Below are positions 7,731 through 15,850 of a stretch of 64,000 bases of DNA, piece after piece. The stretch spans positions 558,001-622,000 of the forward strand of contig NZ_VITY01000002.1 of the NCBI RefSeq assembly GCF_007993935.1, in the 5' to 3' direction. The stretch's first letter is position 1. Each line of letters starts with the position of its first letter. The notes beneath the pieces are model-generated. The model ran no database searches. It was not told the DNA's origin and saw only the letters and a list, made by a program, of their open reading frames with translations. The translations under genes and the position numbers were made by a program. This DNA comes from Bradyrhizobium macuxiense. GTDB lineage: Bacteria; Pseudomonadota; Alphaproteobacteria; Rhizobiales; Xanthobacteraceae.

Positions 7731-8801
7731 TTACGGCGTCAGCACGGCGCGGCCGACGAGCTGGCCCTTCTGCAGATTGGTCAGCGCCTCGTTGGCCTTC
7801 GCCAGCGGCATCGGCGTCACCGGGATCGCCGGGATCTTCTTCTCGCGCACCAGATCGAGCAGCTCCTGGGTCTCGCGCAGATTGCCGACATAGCTGCCCT
7901 GGATGGTGACCGCCTTGATCGGGATCAGCGGCAGCGCCCAGGTCGCGCCACCGCCGAACAGGCCGACGATCACGAGCTTGCCGCCCTTGGTCAGGCAGTC
8001 GAAGCCGAGCTGCGAGGTCTGGGCGTTGCCGACCAGGTCGATCGCGGCGCGGATCGGCTGGCCGGCCTTCTTGATCAGCTGCTCCAGCGCATCGGGCGCC
8101 TTGCCGTCGACGGTTGCGAGCGCACCGGCGGCCTCGGCCGCCTCGCGCTTCCTGGCGTCGATGTCGACCACGATCGCACCCTTGCCGCCCATCGCCTTCA
8201 ACAGCGAGAGCGCCATCAGGCCGAGGCCGCCGGCGCCGAAGATCACGATCGGCGTGTCGAGATCCTTCTCGACCTTCTTCAGCGCGCTGTAGGTCGTGAC
8301 GCCAGAGCAGGCGTAGGGCGCGGCCGTGACCGGATCTAGCCCCTTGAGGTTGAGCAGATATTTCGGATGCGGCACCGTCATGTGATCGGCGTAGCCGCCG
8401 TCGCAATAGACGCCGAGCGCATTCGGCTTGATCGCGCACATGTTCTCGTCGCCGCCGAGGCAGGTCGGGCATTTGCCGCAGCCGAGCCAAGGATAGGCCA
8501 GCGCGACGTCGCCGGCCTTGAGACCGCCCTTGTCGGCGTCCTTGACGTCGGGCCCGAAGGCCACGATCTCGCCGACCGTCTCATGGCCCATCGTGCGCGG
8601 CAGCGACACGCCGCGATCCTTCAGCGACAGCGGCTTGCGGCCATGGCCGAGATCGTAGCCGCCCTCCCAGATGTGCAGGTCGCTGTGGCAGACGCCGGCG
8701 GCCTTGACCTTGATCAGCACCTGCGTGCCCGACGGCTGCGGCGTCGGCTGATCGACCTCTTTCAAGGGGGCGTTGAAATCGACGACCTGGAAACTCTTCA
8801 T
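7731..8801 (-). CDS. Zinc-dependent alcohol dehydrogenase (MDR family)
   Basis: A 356-residue medium-chain dehydrogenase. The catalytic zinc ligands are Cys38 (GVCHSD), His73 and Glu74 (MGHETVG) with a further Cys in YACSGVTTYSAL. The structural zinc site is CGKCPTCLGGDENMC (Cys108, 111, 114, 122). The Rossmann fold has GAGGLGLMALSLLKAMGGKG followed by VVDID, whose Asp indicates NAD(H) preference. Oxidises a primary or secondary alcohol to aldehyde or ketone; the natural substrate is not evident. It lies downstream of the opp/dpp-type importer genes on the same strand, 127 bp after the last ATPase, and upstream of the isopropylmalate-type dehydrogenase, suggesting stepwise oxidation of an imported compound. 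Confidence 0.9.
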   Translation of the reverse strand: MKSFQVVDFNAPLKEVDQPTPQPSGTQVLIKVKAAGVCHSDLHIWEGGYDLGHGRKPLSLKDRGVSLPRTMGHETVGEIVAFGPDVKDADKGGLKAGDVALAYPWLGCGKCPTCLGGDENMCAIKPNALGVYCDGGYADHMTVPHPKYLLNLKGLDPVTAAPYACSGVTTYSALKKVEKDLDTPIVIFGAGGLGLMALSLLKAMGGKGAIVVDIDARKREAAEAAGALATVDGKAPDALEQLIKKAGQPIRAAIDLVGNAQTSQLGFDCLTKGGKLVIVGLFGGGATWALPLIPIKAVTIQGSYVGNLRETQELLDLVREKKIPAIPVTPMPLAKANEALTNLQKGQLVGRAVLTP

Positions 8802-8928
8802 CGCTGTTCTCCCGAAAGCTTGTTGTTGCGGCGGACCTTGCCACGCCTGCCCGGCCGGGACAAACGCTCATGACCCCATTTTCGAGCGAGCGGCCATGCA
8901 GCCCGCTCGACGGTCAAGGCGTCACTAT

Positions 8929-9897
8929 TCAGATCAGTGGATGATGGCAAGCCGCAAACTGGCCGGTCGCGACCAGGCGCAGTTCCGGCACCTCGCTGGC
9001 ACAGCGCGCATCGGCCCGCGGGCAGCGGGTGCGGAAGCGACAGCCGGACGGCGGCGCGATCGGCGACGGCGGCTCGCCGACCGGCACGCTCTGGGTCGGA
9101 CGGACATCCGGATCGGGCACCGGGATCGCCTCGATCAGCAGCGCGGTATAGGGATGCGCCGGCCGCGCGAACAATTGCTCCGACGGACCGACCTCGCAGA
9201 GCCGCCCGAGATACATCACCGCGACGCGATCTGAGACCGCCTTCACCACCGCGAGGTCGTGGGCGATGAACAGCAGGGTCAGGCCGTAGCGCGCCTTCAT
9301 CTCCTCCAGCAGGTTGAGGATCTGGGCACGGATCGAAACGTCGAGCGCGGACACCGGCTCGTCGCAGATCACGAATTCCGGATTGAGCACCAGCGAGCGA
9401 GCGATGCAGATGCGCTGGCATTGTCCGCCGGAGAATTCGTGCGGCAATCGCCCGCTCACCAGCGTGGGATCGAGGCCGACCGCTGACAGCACCTCGGCGA
9501 CCCGCCGCCGGCGCTCGTCGGGATCCTTGACGCCCGCGATCACCAGCGGCTCGGCGACGATGTCGCCGATCCGCCGCCGCGGATTGAGCGAGGCAATCGG
9601 GTCCTGGAAGATCAGCTGCACGCGCCGGCGCATCTGGCGCAGCGCCTCGCCCTTCAAGGTGGTGAGATCGTGGCCGTCGAACAGCACCTTACCGGAGACG
9701 GCCTGGCGCAATTGCAGCACGGCACGGCCGAGCGTCGACTTGCCGCAGCCGGATTCGCCGACCAGCCCCAGCGTCTCGCCACGCGCGATCTCGAGGCTGA
9801 CGTCCGAGACGGCATGGATGGTCTTGCCTCCCACTGAATATTCGACGACGAGGTTTTCCACCTTCATCAGTGGATTGGGTGCGGCCTGCAGCATCAT
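8929..9897 (-). CDS. Opp/Dpp-type ABC transporter ATP-binding protein (OppF/DppF-like)
   Basis: A 322-residue ATPase of a peptide/nickel/opine-type importer. Walker A is GESGCGKST (47-55), Walker B is FVICDEPVSALD, and the C-terminal oligopeptide-transport domain contains GCRFRTRCPRADARC. The signature reads FSGGQCQRI, where SGGQRQR is the rule, so a normally conserved Arg is Cys. The start ATG at 9897 overlaps the stop of the preceding ATPase gene by 4 bases. With its partner it powers uptake through the two permeases; it is the last gene of the transporter set. The transported solute cannot be told from sequence. Confidence 0.9.
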   Translation of the reverse strand: MMLQAAPNPLMKVENLVVEYSVGGKTIHAVSDVSLEIARGETLGLVGESGCGKSTLGRAVLQLRQAVSGKVLFDGHDLTTLKGEALRQMRRRVQLIFQDPIASLNPRRRIGDIVAEPLVIAGVKDPDERRRRVAEVLSAVGLDPTLVSGRLPHEFSGGQCQRICIARSLVLNPEFVICDEPVSALDVSIRAQILNLLEEMKARYGLTLLFIAHDLAVVKAVSDRVAVMYLGRLCEVGPSEQLFARPAHPYTALLIEAIPVPDPDVRPTQSVPVGEPPSPIAPPSGCRFRTRCPRADARCASEVPELRLVATGQFAACHHPLI

Positions 9898-10880
9898 GCG
9901 CCGACCCTCGCGGCAATTGGATGGAAGCAGGCGTAGAGATGCTCAGGCGTCTCGGCCGAGCAGAGCTGCGGCTTCTCGGAGGCGCAGCGCTCGGCCGAAT
10001 AGCGGCAGCGCGGCGAGAACGAGCAGCCCTTGAGCGGCCGGGTCGGATCCGGCGGCCGTCCCGAAATCGCCGGCAGCGGCGTATGCGGCGCGACGTCGAG
10101 CTTCGGCAGCGCGGCCAGCAGCGCCTCGGTGTAGGGCATCCGCATCTGCTTGAACAAGGCCGGCGTCGGCGCGCGCTCGACCACGCGCCCCGCATACATC
10201 ACCGCGACCTCGTCGGTGCGGCCGGCAACCACGCCCAGGTCATGGGTGATGATGATCATCGCCATGTGGCGGCGCTGCTGCTCGCGCGCCAGCAGATCGA
10301 GGATCTGCGCCTGGATCGTGACGTCGAGCGCGGTGGTCGGCTCGTCCGCGATCAGCAGCTGCGGCTCGCAGGACAGCGCCACCGCGATCGCGACGCGCTG
10401 GCGCATGCCGCCGGAAAGCTGGTGCGGATATTGCGCCAGCCGCTGCTCCGGCGCGGGAATGCCGACCGCCGCCAGCAGCTCGATGCTGCGCTGCCTGGCC
10501 TGGGCGAGATCGAGCTCGAGATGCTCTTGAATGGTCTCGATCAGCTGGGTGCCGATGGTCAGCACCGGATTGAGCGAGGTCATGGGATCCTGGAACACGA
10601 CGGCGAGCGAGCGGCCGCGCAGCTTGCGCAATTTCTCGGCGGACAGTTTGGTCAGATCCTGCCCGTCGAACATCACCCGGCCCGATAGCTTCGCCTTCTT
10701 GGGCAGCAGTTGCAGGACGGCGCGCGACAGCATGGTCTTGCCGCAGCCGGATTCGCCGACAATGCCGAGTGTCCTGCCGGCGCCGACGGCGAGATCGACA
10801 TGATCCACCGCACGCAGGTTGCCGCGCGGCGTCGGCAGGTCGACCACCGCATTCTCGACCGACAGCAGCGCACTGGTCAT
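9894..10880 (-). CDS. Opp/Dpp-type ABC transporter ATP-binding protein (OppD/DppD-like)
   Basis: A 328-residue ATPase, partner of the next gene. It has Walker [10 protein letters not shown], signature [16 protein letters not shown], Walker [13 protein letters not shown] and the C-terminal domain with [14 protein letters not shown] that is specific to the peptide/nickel/opine importer subfamily. In Walker A the usual Ser/Thr after Lys is present (KT) but followed by Met. The start at 10880 overlaps the permease stop by 4 bases (ATGA), so the five transporter genes form one tightly coupled operon read from 14231 to 8929. Confidence 0.92.
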   Translation of the reverse strand: MTSALLSVENAVVDLPTPRGNLRAVDHVDLAVGAGRTLGIVGESGCGKTMLSRAVLQLLPKKAKLSGRVMFDGQDLTKLSAEKLRKLRGRSLAVVFQDPMTSLNPVLTIGTQLIETIQEHLELDLAQARQRSIELLAAVGIPAPEQRLAQYPHQLSGGMRQRVAIAVALSCEPQLLIADEPTTALDVTIQAQILDLLAREQQRRHMAMIIITHDLGVVAGRTDEVAVMYAGRVVERAPTPALFKQMRMPYTEALLAALPKLDVAPHTPLPAISGRPPDPTRPLKGCSFSPRCRYSAERCASEKPQLCSAETPEHLYACFHPIAARVGA

Positions 10881-11746
10881 AGCGCACCCTGCCTGGGATC
10901 GGTCAGCGCGCGCATCGTATCGCCGATCAGGTTGAACGCGAGCACGGTGAGGAACATCGCGGCCGCCGGAATGAAGGCGAGGCGCGGCGCTACGTCGAGG
11001 CTCTCCCGCCCCTCCCCGATCATGCTGCCCCAGCTCGAGATCGGCGGCGGCACGCCGAGGCCGAGGAAGGACAGCGATCCTTCGACCACGATCGTGACGG
11101 CGACGCCGAGCAGGAAGAAGGCAAGCAGCGGCAGCAGCACATTGGGCAGCAGCTCACGTAGCAGGATCCGGGTATGCGTAGCGCCGAGCGCCTGTGCCGC
11201 GATGACGAATTCGCGCCGCGCCAGCGTCAGCGTCGCCGCCCGCGCCACCCGCATGAAGGCGGGAATGCCGAGCACGCCGAGGATGCAGGTCAGGTTGAAG
11301 ATCGACTGGCCGAGATAGGCGGTGACCGCCAGCGCCAGGATCAGCGGCGGGAATGCCAGCAGCACGTCCATGCTGCCGACCACGATGGATTCGAAGCGGC
11401 CGCGGAAATAGCCGGCGAGCATGCCGAGCGCGCCGCCGATCGTGACCCCGATCATCGGCGCGCAGAGGCCGACGATCAGCGAGATCCGCGCGCCATAGAT
11501 GAGCCGCGACAGCTCGTCACGGCCGAGACCGTCGGTGCCGAGCCAATGCTCGGCGGAGAACGGCCCGCGCCGCTCCAGCATGTCCATGTCGGTCGGGCTC
11601 GGCAGCGGCAACAGGTCGGCAAGGATCGCGACCGCAAATACCACGACTGTCCATCCGACCGCGAACCAGAACAGCGTGCCAATCCGGCGCTTGCGTCGCA
11701 CCGGTGCGGCACTGCTCTCGTCGAGGCTGAGCTCAAGCGTGGCCAT
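10877..11746 (-). CDS. Opp/Dpp-type ABC permease (DppC-like)
   Basis: A 289-residue inner-membrane permease. The N-terminus has one transmembrane segment (FWFAVGWTVVVFAVAIL, about 27-43) preceded by a basic stretch, then the periplasmic segment with HWLGTDGLGRDELSRLIYGARISL, which is diagnostic of the DppC/OppC family, and a five-helix BPD_transp_1 core containing the EAA motif (EFVIAAQALGATHTRILLRELLPN). It forms a heterodimer with the DppB-like protein, and its 5' end overlaps that gene by 14 bases. Confidence 0.92.
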   Translation of the reverse strand: MATLELSLDESSAAPVRRKRRIGTLFWFAVGWTVVVFAVAILADLLPLPSPTDMDMLERRGPFSAEHWLGTDGLGRDELSRLIYGARISLIVGLCAPMIGVTIGGALGMLAGYFRGRFESIVVGSMDVLLAFPPLILALAVTAYLGQSIFNLTCILGVLGIPAFMRVARAATLTLARREFVIAAQALGATHTRILLRELLPNVLLPLLAFFLLGVAVTIVVEGSLSFLGLGVPPPISSWGSMIGEGRESLDVAPRLAFIPAAAMFLTVLAFNLIGDTMRALTDPRQGAL

Positions 11747-12683
11747 GACGGATCCTCGGATCGAGTAAGGCGTAGAGCAGATCGACGATGAAGTTCATGA
11801 TGACGAAGCCTGCACCGACCAGCAGCACCACGCCCTGCAGGATGATGAGGTCGCGGGTCAGGATCGCGCCGACCAGCAGACGGCCGATGCCGGGCAGCGC
11901 GAAGATCGTCTCGACGATCACGGCGCCACCGATCAGGCGGCCGATATTGATGCCGGTGATGGTGACGAGCGTCAGCGACGACGGCTTCAGCGCATGCACG
12001 AACAGGATGCGCGACGGCTTCAGGCCCTTTGCCTTGGCGAGCGCGATATAATCCTCCTGGAGTGCAGCGATCATGTCGGAGCGCAGCACGCGCATGATGC
12101 CCGGCCATTCCGCAAGCCCGAGCGTCAACGCCGGCAGCACCATGAAGCGCAGATTGGCAACCGGATCCTCGGTGAACGGCACATAGCCGGTCGCCGGCAG
12201 CCAGCGCAGCTCGACTGCGAACAGGTAGATCAGGAGGATCGCGGACAGGAAGGTCGGCACCGAGAGCATGCCGAACGCCGATCCGGTCATGAGGCGGTCG
12301 AATGCACTGCCGGCCTTGGCCGCGCAGGCGATCGCGAGCGGCACGCCGATCGCAAGCCCGATCAACTCGGCCAGGATCATCAGCTCGAACGAGATCGGGA
12401 CGCGTTCGCTGACAGCCTGCAGCACGGTCTGCCCGGTGCGGAAGGATCGTCCGAAGTCACCCTGCAGGATGTGCCAGAGCCAGCCGAGATAGCGCAGCCA
12501 GATCGGCTGATCGAGCCCCAGATCGTGACGCAGCGCCGCGACATTCTCCGGCGTCGCCTGGTCGCCGAGGATCACGTAAGCGAGATCGCCGGGCAGCAGC
12601 GAGGCGATCACGAAGGTCAGGACCGAAACCGCGATCAGCACCGGCACCAGGTATAGGAGCCGGCGCGCGACGAAGAACAGCAT
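11733..12683 (-). CDS. Opp/Dpp-type ABC permease (DppB-like)
   Basis: A 316-residue inner-membrane permease. It opens with the typical FFVARRLLYLVPVLIAVSVLTFVI first helix and LLPGDLA, then ALRHDLGLDQPIWLRYLGWL, which is characteristic of DppB, and the EAA loop EDYIALAKAKGLKPSRILFVHALKPS. Six membrane segments are expected. It begins 6 bases after the binding-protein stop and pairs with the DppC-like permease. Confidence 0.92.
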   Translation of the reverse strand: MLFFVARRLLYLVPVLIAVSVLTFVIASLLPGDLAYVILGDQATPENVAALRHDLGLDQPIWLRYLGWLWHILQGDFGRSFRTGQTVLQAVSERVPISFELMILAELIGLAIGVPLAIACAAKAGSAFDRLMTGSAFGMLSVPTFLSAILLIYLFAVELRWLPATGYVPFTEDPVANLRFMVLPALTLGLAEWPGIMRVLRSDMIAALQEDYIALAKAKGLKPSRILFVHALKPSSLTLVTITGINIGRLIGGAVIVETIFALPGIGRLLVGAILTRDLIILQGVVLLVGAGFVIMNFIVDLLYALLDPRIRHGHA

Positions 12684-12689
12684 GAAAGG

Positions 12690-14231
12690 CTATTCCTTCC
12701 AGGCGTAGGAGACGTCGAGCACCCCGTTGAACATCTTCGGCACGCCCTTCACCTTCGTGCTCGACATCGCATAGTAGGTGTTCTGGAAGGTCCAGAACCA
12801 GATCGCCTCCTTGTTGATCAGGCGGCTGATCGCGCAATAATCCTCGGTACGCTGGGCGACGTCGGCGGTGGTCCGTGCATGCTCCAGCAGCCGATCGAGC
12901 TCCGGATTGGAATAATTCGCCAGCGCCACCGGGCTGCCGGTGTGGAAATTGGCGTACATCTGCGGATCGGGATCGGCGAGGTCGACGATGCGCCACGGCG
13001 TGATCTGGAACTGGCGCATGAAGGCGCGCGGTGGAATGGTCGCCTGATCGACCTGCTCGATCTCCATATTGGCGCCGATGCGCTTCCAGAACTGCTGCAA
13101 CACCTGACCGCCGGTGCGACCGCGAGGCGTCGCCGTGACCAGCATCTTGAACTCGACCGGCTTGCCGTAGTCCTTGATCAACGCCTTGGCCTTCTCGACA
13201 TCGTAGGGCAACGCGCCGTCATCCTTGCACTTCACCCAGGAGCCGTCGCCGTAGGGATTGCTGGCCGGCCGCGCCAGACCATTGGTGATCGCTTGCGACA
13301 TCTTCTGGCGGTCGAGCGCCATCACCAGCGCCTGGCGCACGCGCACGTCGTCGAAAGGTGGGACCTTGGTGTTGAAGGCGGCGACTGAGGCCCCCGAGCC
13401 CTGATAGGTATGCACGATCAGACTCGGGTCCTTGCGCGCCTTGATAATGTTGTCGGCGTCAGCCTCGTCGTCCCAGATGACGTCGGCCTCGCCGGATTGC
13501 AGCGAGGCGAAGCGCGACTGCGCATCCGGCAGCGGCTTCAGGATGATGCGATCGAGATAGGGCTTGCCCTTGTCCCAGTAATCCGGGTTCTTCTCCAGCA
13601 CCATGCGGTCGCCGGCGGTCCAGGATTTCAGGATATAGGGACCGGTGCCGACCGGGTTGCGGTTGTAATCGTCGCCCTTGGTCTTCCAGGCCGTCGGCGA
13701 CTGCATCACGTTGTTGGAGCTCTGGATCGACTGGGTCGCCGGAAAGTTCACCGACGGGTCGCTGAAATTGTAGCGCACGGTGAGATCATCGATGACGTCC
13801 ACGCTCTTGATGCTGGTAATGTAGAACGCGCAGCGGCACTTGTTGGCCGGATCCTTCTGGCGGTCGAAGTTCTCCTTCACCGCCTGGGCATTGAACGGCG
13901 TGCCGTCGTGGAATTTGACGCCGGGCCGCAGCTTGATGGTCCAGGTCTTGAAGTCTTCGGAATGCTCCCAGGACAGCGCGAGCTTCGGCTTCGGCTCGCC
14001 CTTGTCGTCGAGCGTCATCAACGTGTCGAAGATCGCAGCGGCTGCGGTGTTGGCCGAGGTGTCGTAGACACCGACCTTGAGCGGGTCGAAGCCCGGAATG
14101 TCCAGCTCCTGGCCGACGGTGAGCGTACCGCCCTGCTTCTGCGCATGGGCCGGTGCAGCAAATGCCGCCACACCAAATCCCGCCACAAGAAATATGCGCG
14201 CAACCGCGTGCGCGCGCCCGGCCAGCTTCAT
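12690..14231 (-). CDS. ABC transporter substrate-binding protein, family 5 (DppA/OppA-like)
   Basis: A 513-residue periplasmic solute receptor, first gene of the importer operon. The N-terminus is a Sec signal peptide (basic KLAGRAHAVARIF, hydrophobic core, cleavage after APAHA). Mature motifs typical of SBP_bac_5: IFDTLMTLDDKGEPKPKLALSWE, TWTIKLRPGVKFHDGTPFNAQAV and NPVGTGPYILKSW. ATG at 14231 follows GGGAGGGAG; the TTG at 14234 is a less likely start. The ligand may be a peptide, an opine, a sugar acid or a metal complex. Neighbouring dehydrogenases suggest a catabolic substrate. Confidence 0.92.
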   Translation of the reverse strand: MKLAGRAHAVARIFLVAGFGVAAFAAPAHAQKQGGTLTVGQELDIPGFDPLKVGVYDTSANTAAAAIFDTLMTLDDKGEPKPKLALSWEHSEDFKTWTIKLRPGVKFHDGTPFNAQAVKENFDRQKDPANKCRCAFYITSIKSVDVIDDLTVRYNFSDPSVNFPATQSIQSSNNVMQSPTAWKTKGDDYNRNPVGTGPYILKSWTAGDRMVLEKNPDYWDKGKPYLDRIILKPLPDAQSRFASLQSGEADVIWDDEADADNIIKARKDPSLIVHTYQGSGASVAAFNTKVPPFDDVRVRQALVMALDRQKMSQAITNGLARPASNPYGDGSWVKCKDDGALPYDVEKAKALIKDYGKPVEFKMLVTATPRGRTGGQVLQQFWKRIGANMEIEQVDQATIPPRAFMRQFQITPWRIVDLADPDPQMYANFHTGSPVALANYSNPELDRLLEHARTTADVAQRTEDYCAISRLINKEAIWFWTFQNTYYAMSSTKVKGVPKMFNGVLDVSYAWKE

Positions 14232-14346
14232 CAATGCTCCCTCCCAGGTGGGCGACGTCCGGTGTTCCGGATCGTCGTGTGTTGGGCAGCTTGTCCGGAA
14301 TCGCCGCGCGCGACAAGACCGTAAAACGGATGAAAAGCCGCAGGGG

Positions 14347-14382
14347 GATCACGATACGATCTCATGAGATCGCGTCGTGATC
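14347..14382. repeat. 36-bp near-perfect palindrome
   Basis: GATCACGA at 14347-14354 pairs with TCGTGATC at 14375-14382, and the centre CGATCTCATGAGATCG (14357-14372) is itself a perfect 16-bp palindrome; only the two base pairs between them fail. It lies upstream of the binding-protein gene and downstream of the CoA-transferase gene, both on the minus strand. It could be a terminator for the CoA-transferase transcript, an operator for the transporter, or a repeat element. There is no T-run. Confidence 0.6.
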
Positions 14383-14396
14383 ACATCTTCTCGTTT

Positions 14397-14465
14397 GAGC
14401 ACGATCCTTCGGAAGACCGGTTTCGACTTTGCGCGAACGCGGTCTTCCAGGTCCGGATCATGCGC
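14397..14465. repeat. Degenerate palindromic intergenic repeat (GATCC...GGAAGACCGG type)
   Basis: The segment starts GAGCACGATCCTTCGGAAGACCGG and ends CGGTCTTCCAGGTCCGGATCATGCGC, so the arms pair imperfectly around a short centre. It resembles the GCATGATC...GGAAAACCGG...GATCATGC element I know as abundant in Bradyrhizobium, Rhodopseudomonas and Mesorhizobium. It abuts the stop codon of the CoA-transferase gene and may act as its terminator. Confidence 0.55.
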
Positions 14466-15697
14466 TAATTGCGCGCCGTCTTTGCCGGTTGCGCTGCGAA
14501 GCCCGCGATCTGATCGTCGGAGAGGCCGATCTCCTTCAGATAGGACAGCGTGTGTTCGCCGAGCGTCGACATCCGCTTCCGGGCACCGACCGTTGCACCG
14601 GACATCCGGAACGGCAGGTTGAGCACCTTGAAGCTGCCGCCGCCGTCCGCGACCTCGGCCAGTGCACCGCGATGGGCGATTTGCGGATCGGCGAGCGCCT
14701 CGCGCACGGTGCGATAGGCCGACGACGGCACGCCATATTCATTGAGCGCGGCAAGGCAGGCCTGCGTGCTGACGGCGCGCGACCACGCCTCGACGCCCTC
14801 CATCAGGCCTGCCCAGTTGTCCCGCCGATCAGAATATTTGGCGAAGCGCGGATCGGACACCCATTCGGGACGGCCGATCACCTGCATCAGGTTCTGGAAC
14901 GTCTTCTCGCTGGCGATCGCCACCATCACGTAGCCATCGGTGGTTTCGATCGGCCCGAACATCGGGCGCTGGGTTTGCTTCACCTCGAATTGCGACCACT
15001 GCAACTCGTTCAGGGTCAGGCTCAGCATGGATTCCAGCATCGAGACGTCGATATGCTGGCCCTTGCCGCCGGCACTGCGCTGATAGAGCGCGGCCGAGAT
15101 CGCGCCGAAGGCGTAGACGCCGGTCAGCACATCGGCGTGATAGATGCCGCAATAGTCCGGCCGGCTGCGGCCCGGCTGGTAGGCGAGATGCGCCATCTCG
15201 TAACCCGAGGCGGCATGGATCACCGGCGCATAGGCGGGCAATTCCGCCGACGGCCCGGTCTGGCCGTAGCCGGAGATCGAGCAGAAGATCAGCTTCGGAT
15301 TGATGTCGCGGACTGACGCATAATCGAGCTTCAGCCGCCGCATCACGCCGGGGCGGAAATTCTCCACCAGCACGTCGGCGGTCGCGATCAGCCGGCGCAC
15401 GGCCTCAATGCCGGCCGGCGACTTCAGGTCGAGCACCAGACTGTTCTTGCCGATATTGAGCTGGCCGAACGCCGTCGAGCAGTTGTTGCGCAGCGGCGGC
15501 CGCGTCCGCATCGTCTCGCCTTCAGCCGGCTCGATCTTGATCACCTCCGCGCCCATGTCGGCGAGCATCCGCGTGCAATGAGGTCCGGCGATCGTGGTCG
15601 AAAAATCCAGCACGCGAAGGCCGTCGAAGCTCCGTGTCAAATTCCCCTCATCGTCAGCGGCTATTGTCGTCGGCAAGGCTTCCTCCACCTTCGTCAT
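14465..15697 (-). CDS. CaiB/BaiF-family (class III) CoA-transferase
   Basis: A 410-residue family III CoA-transferase, which moves CoA between carboxylic acids. Motifs: LRVLDFSTTIAGPHCTRMLADMGAEVIKIEP near the N-terminus, the NIGKNSLVLDLKSPAG segment, VENFRPGVMRRL, and the catalytic Asp in YHADVLTGVYAFGA. Length fits the family. Start: ATG at 15697 gives a short leader before the conserved core; an extended frame to 15829 exists and no candidate has a good ribosome site, so the start is uncertain. The gene is divergent from glycogen synthase with a short intergenic region and is not obviously linked in function to either neighbour; the acid activated is unknown. Confidence 0.85.
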   Translation of the reverse strand: MTKVEEALPTTIAADDEGNLTRSFDGLRVLDFSTTIAGPHCTRMLADMGAEVIKIEPAEGETMRTRPPLRNNCSTAFGQLNIGKNSLVLDLKSPAGIEAVRRLIATADVLVENFRPGVMRRLKLDYASVRDINPKLIFCSISGYGQTGPSAELPAYAPVIHAASGYEMAHLAYQPGRSRPDYCGIYHADVLTGVYAFGAISAALYQRSAGGKGQHIDVSMLESMLSLTLNELQWSQFEVKQTQRPMFGPIETTDGYVMVAIASEKTFQNLMQVIGRPEWVSDPRFAKYSDRRDNWAGLMEGVEAWSRAVSTQACLAALNEYGVPSSAYRTVREALADPQIAHRGALAEVADGGGSFKVLNLPFRMSGATVGARKRMSTLGEHTLSYLKEIGLSDDQIAGFAAQPAKTARN

Positions 15698-15850
15698 TGG
15701 TTGTTCGGCGTCGCGTGACCCTAAAGTGAGCCGTCCTGACAGGAAAGCGTCTCGTCCAGACCGGGAGCGCGGGCCGTCTTGCATTTTAATCAAAGGCAGA
15801 TTGGACCCGATCTTGCATGGCCCTGTCATGGGCTGGAACGAGGGCGCTTG

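Noticed and set aside
6514..8490. A single 658-residue frame fusing the dehydrogenase with part of the neighbouring alcohol dehydrogenase region.
   Set aside because: The upstream half is an out-of-frame reading of the alcohol dehydrogenase gene plus the intergenic repeat; the true start at 7596 has a good ribosome site and the family N-terminus.
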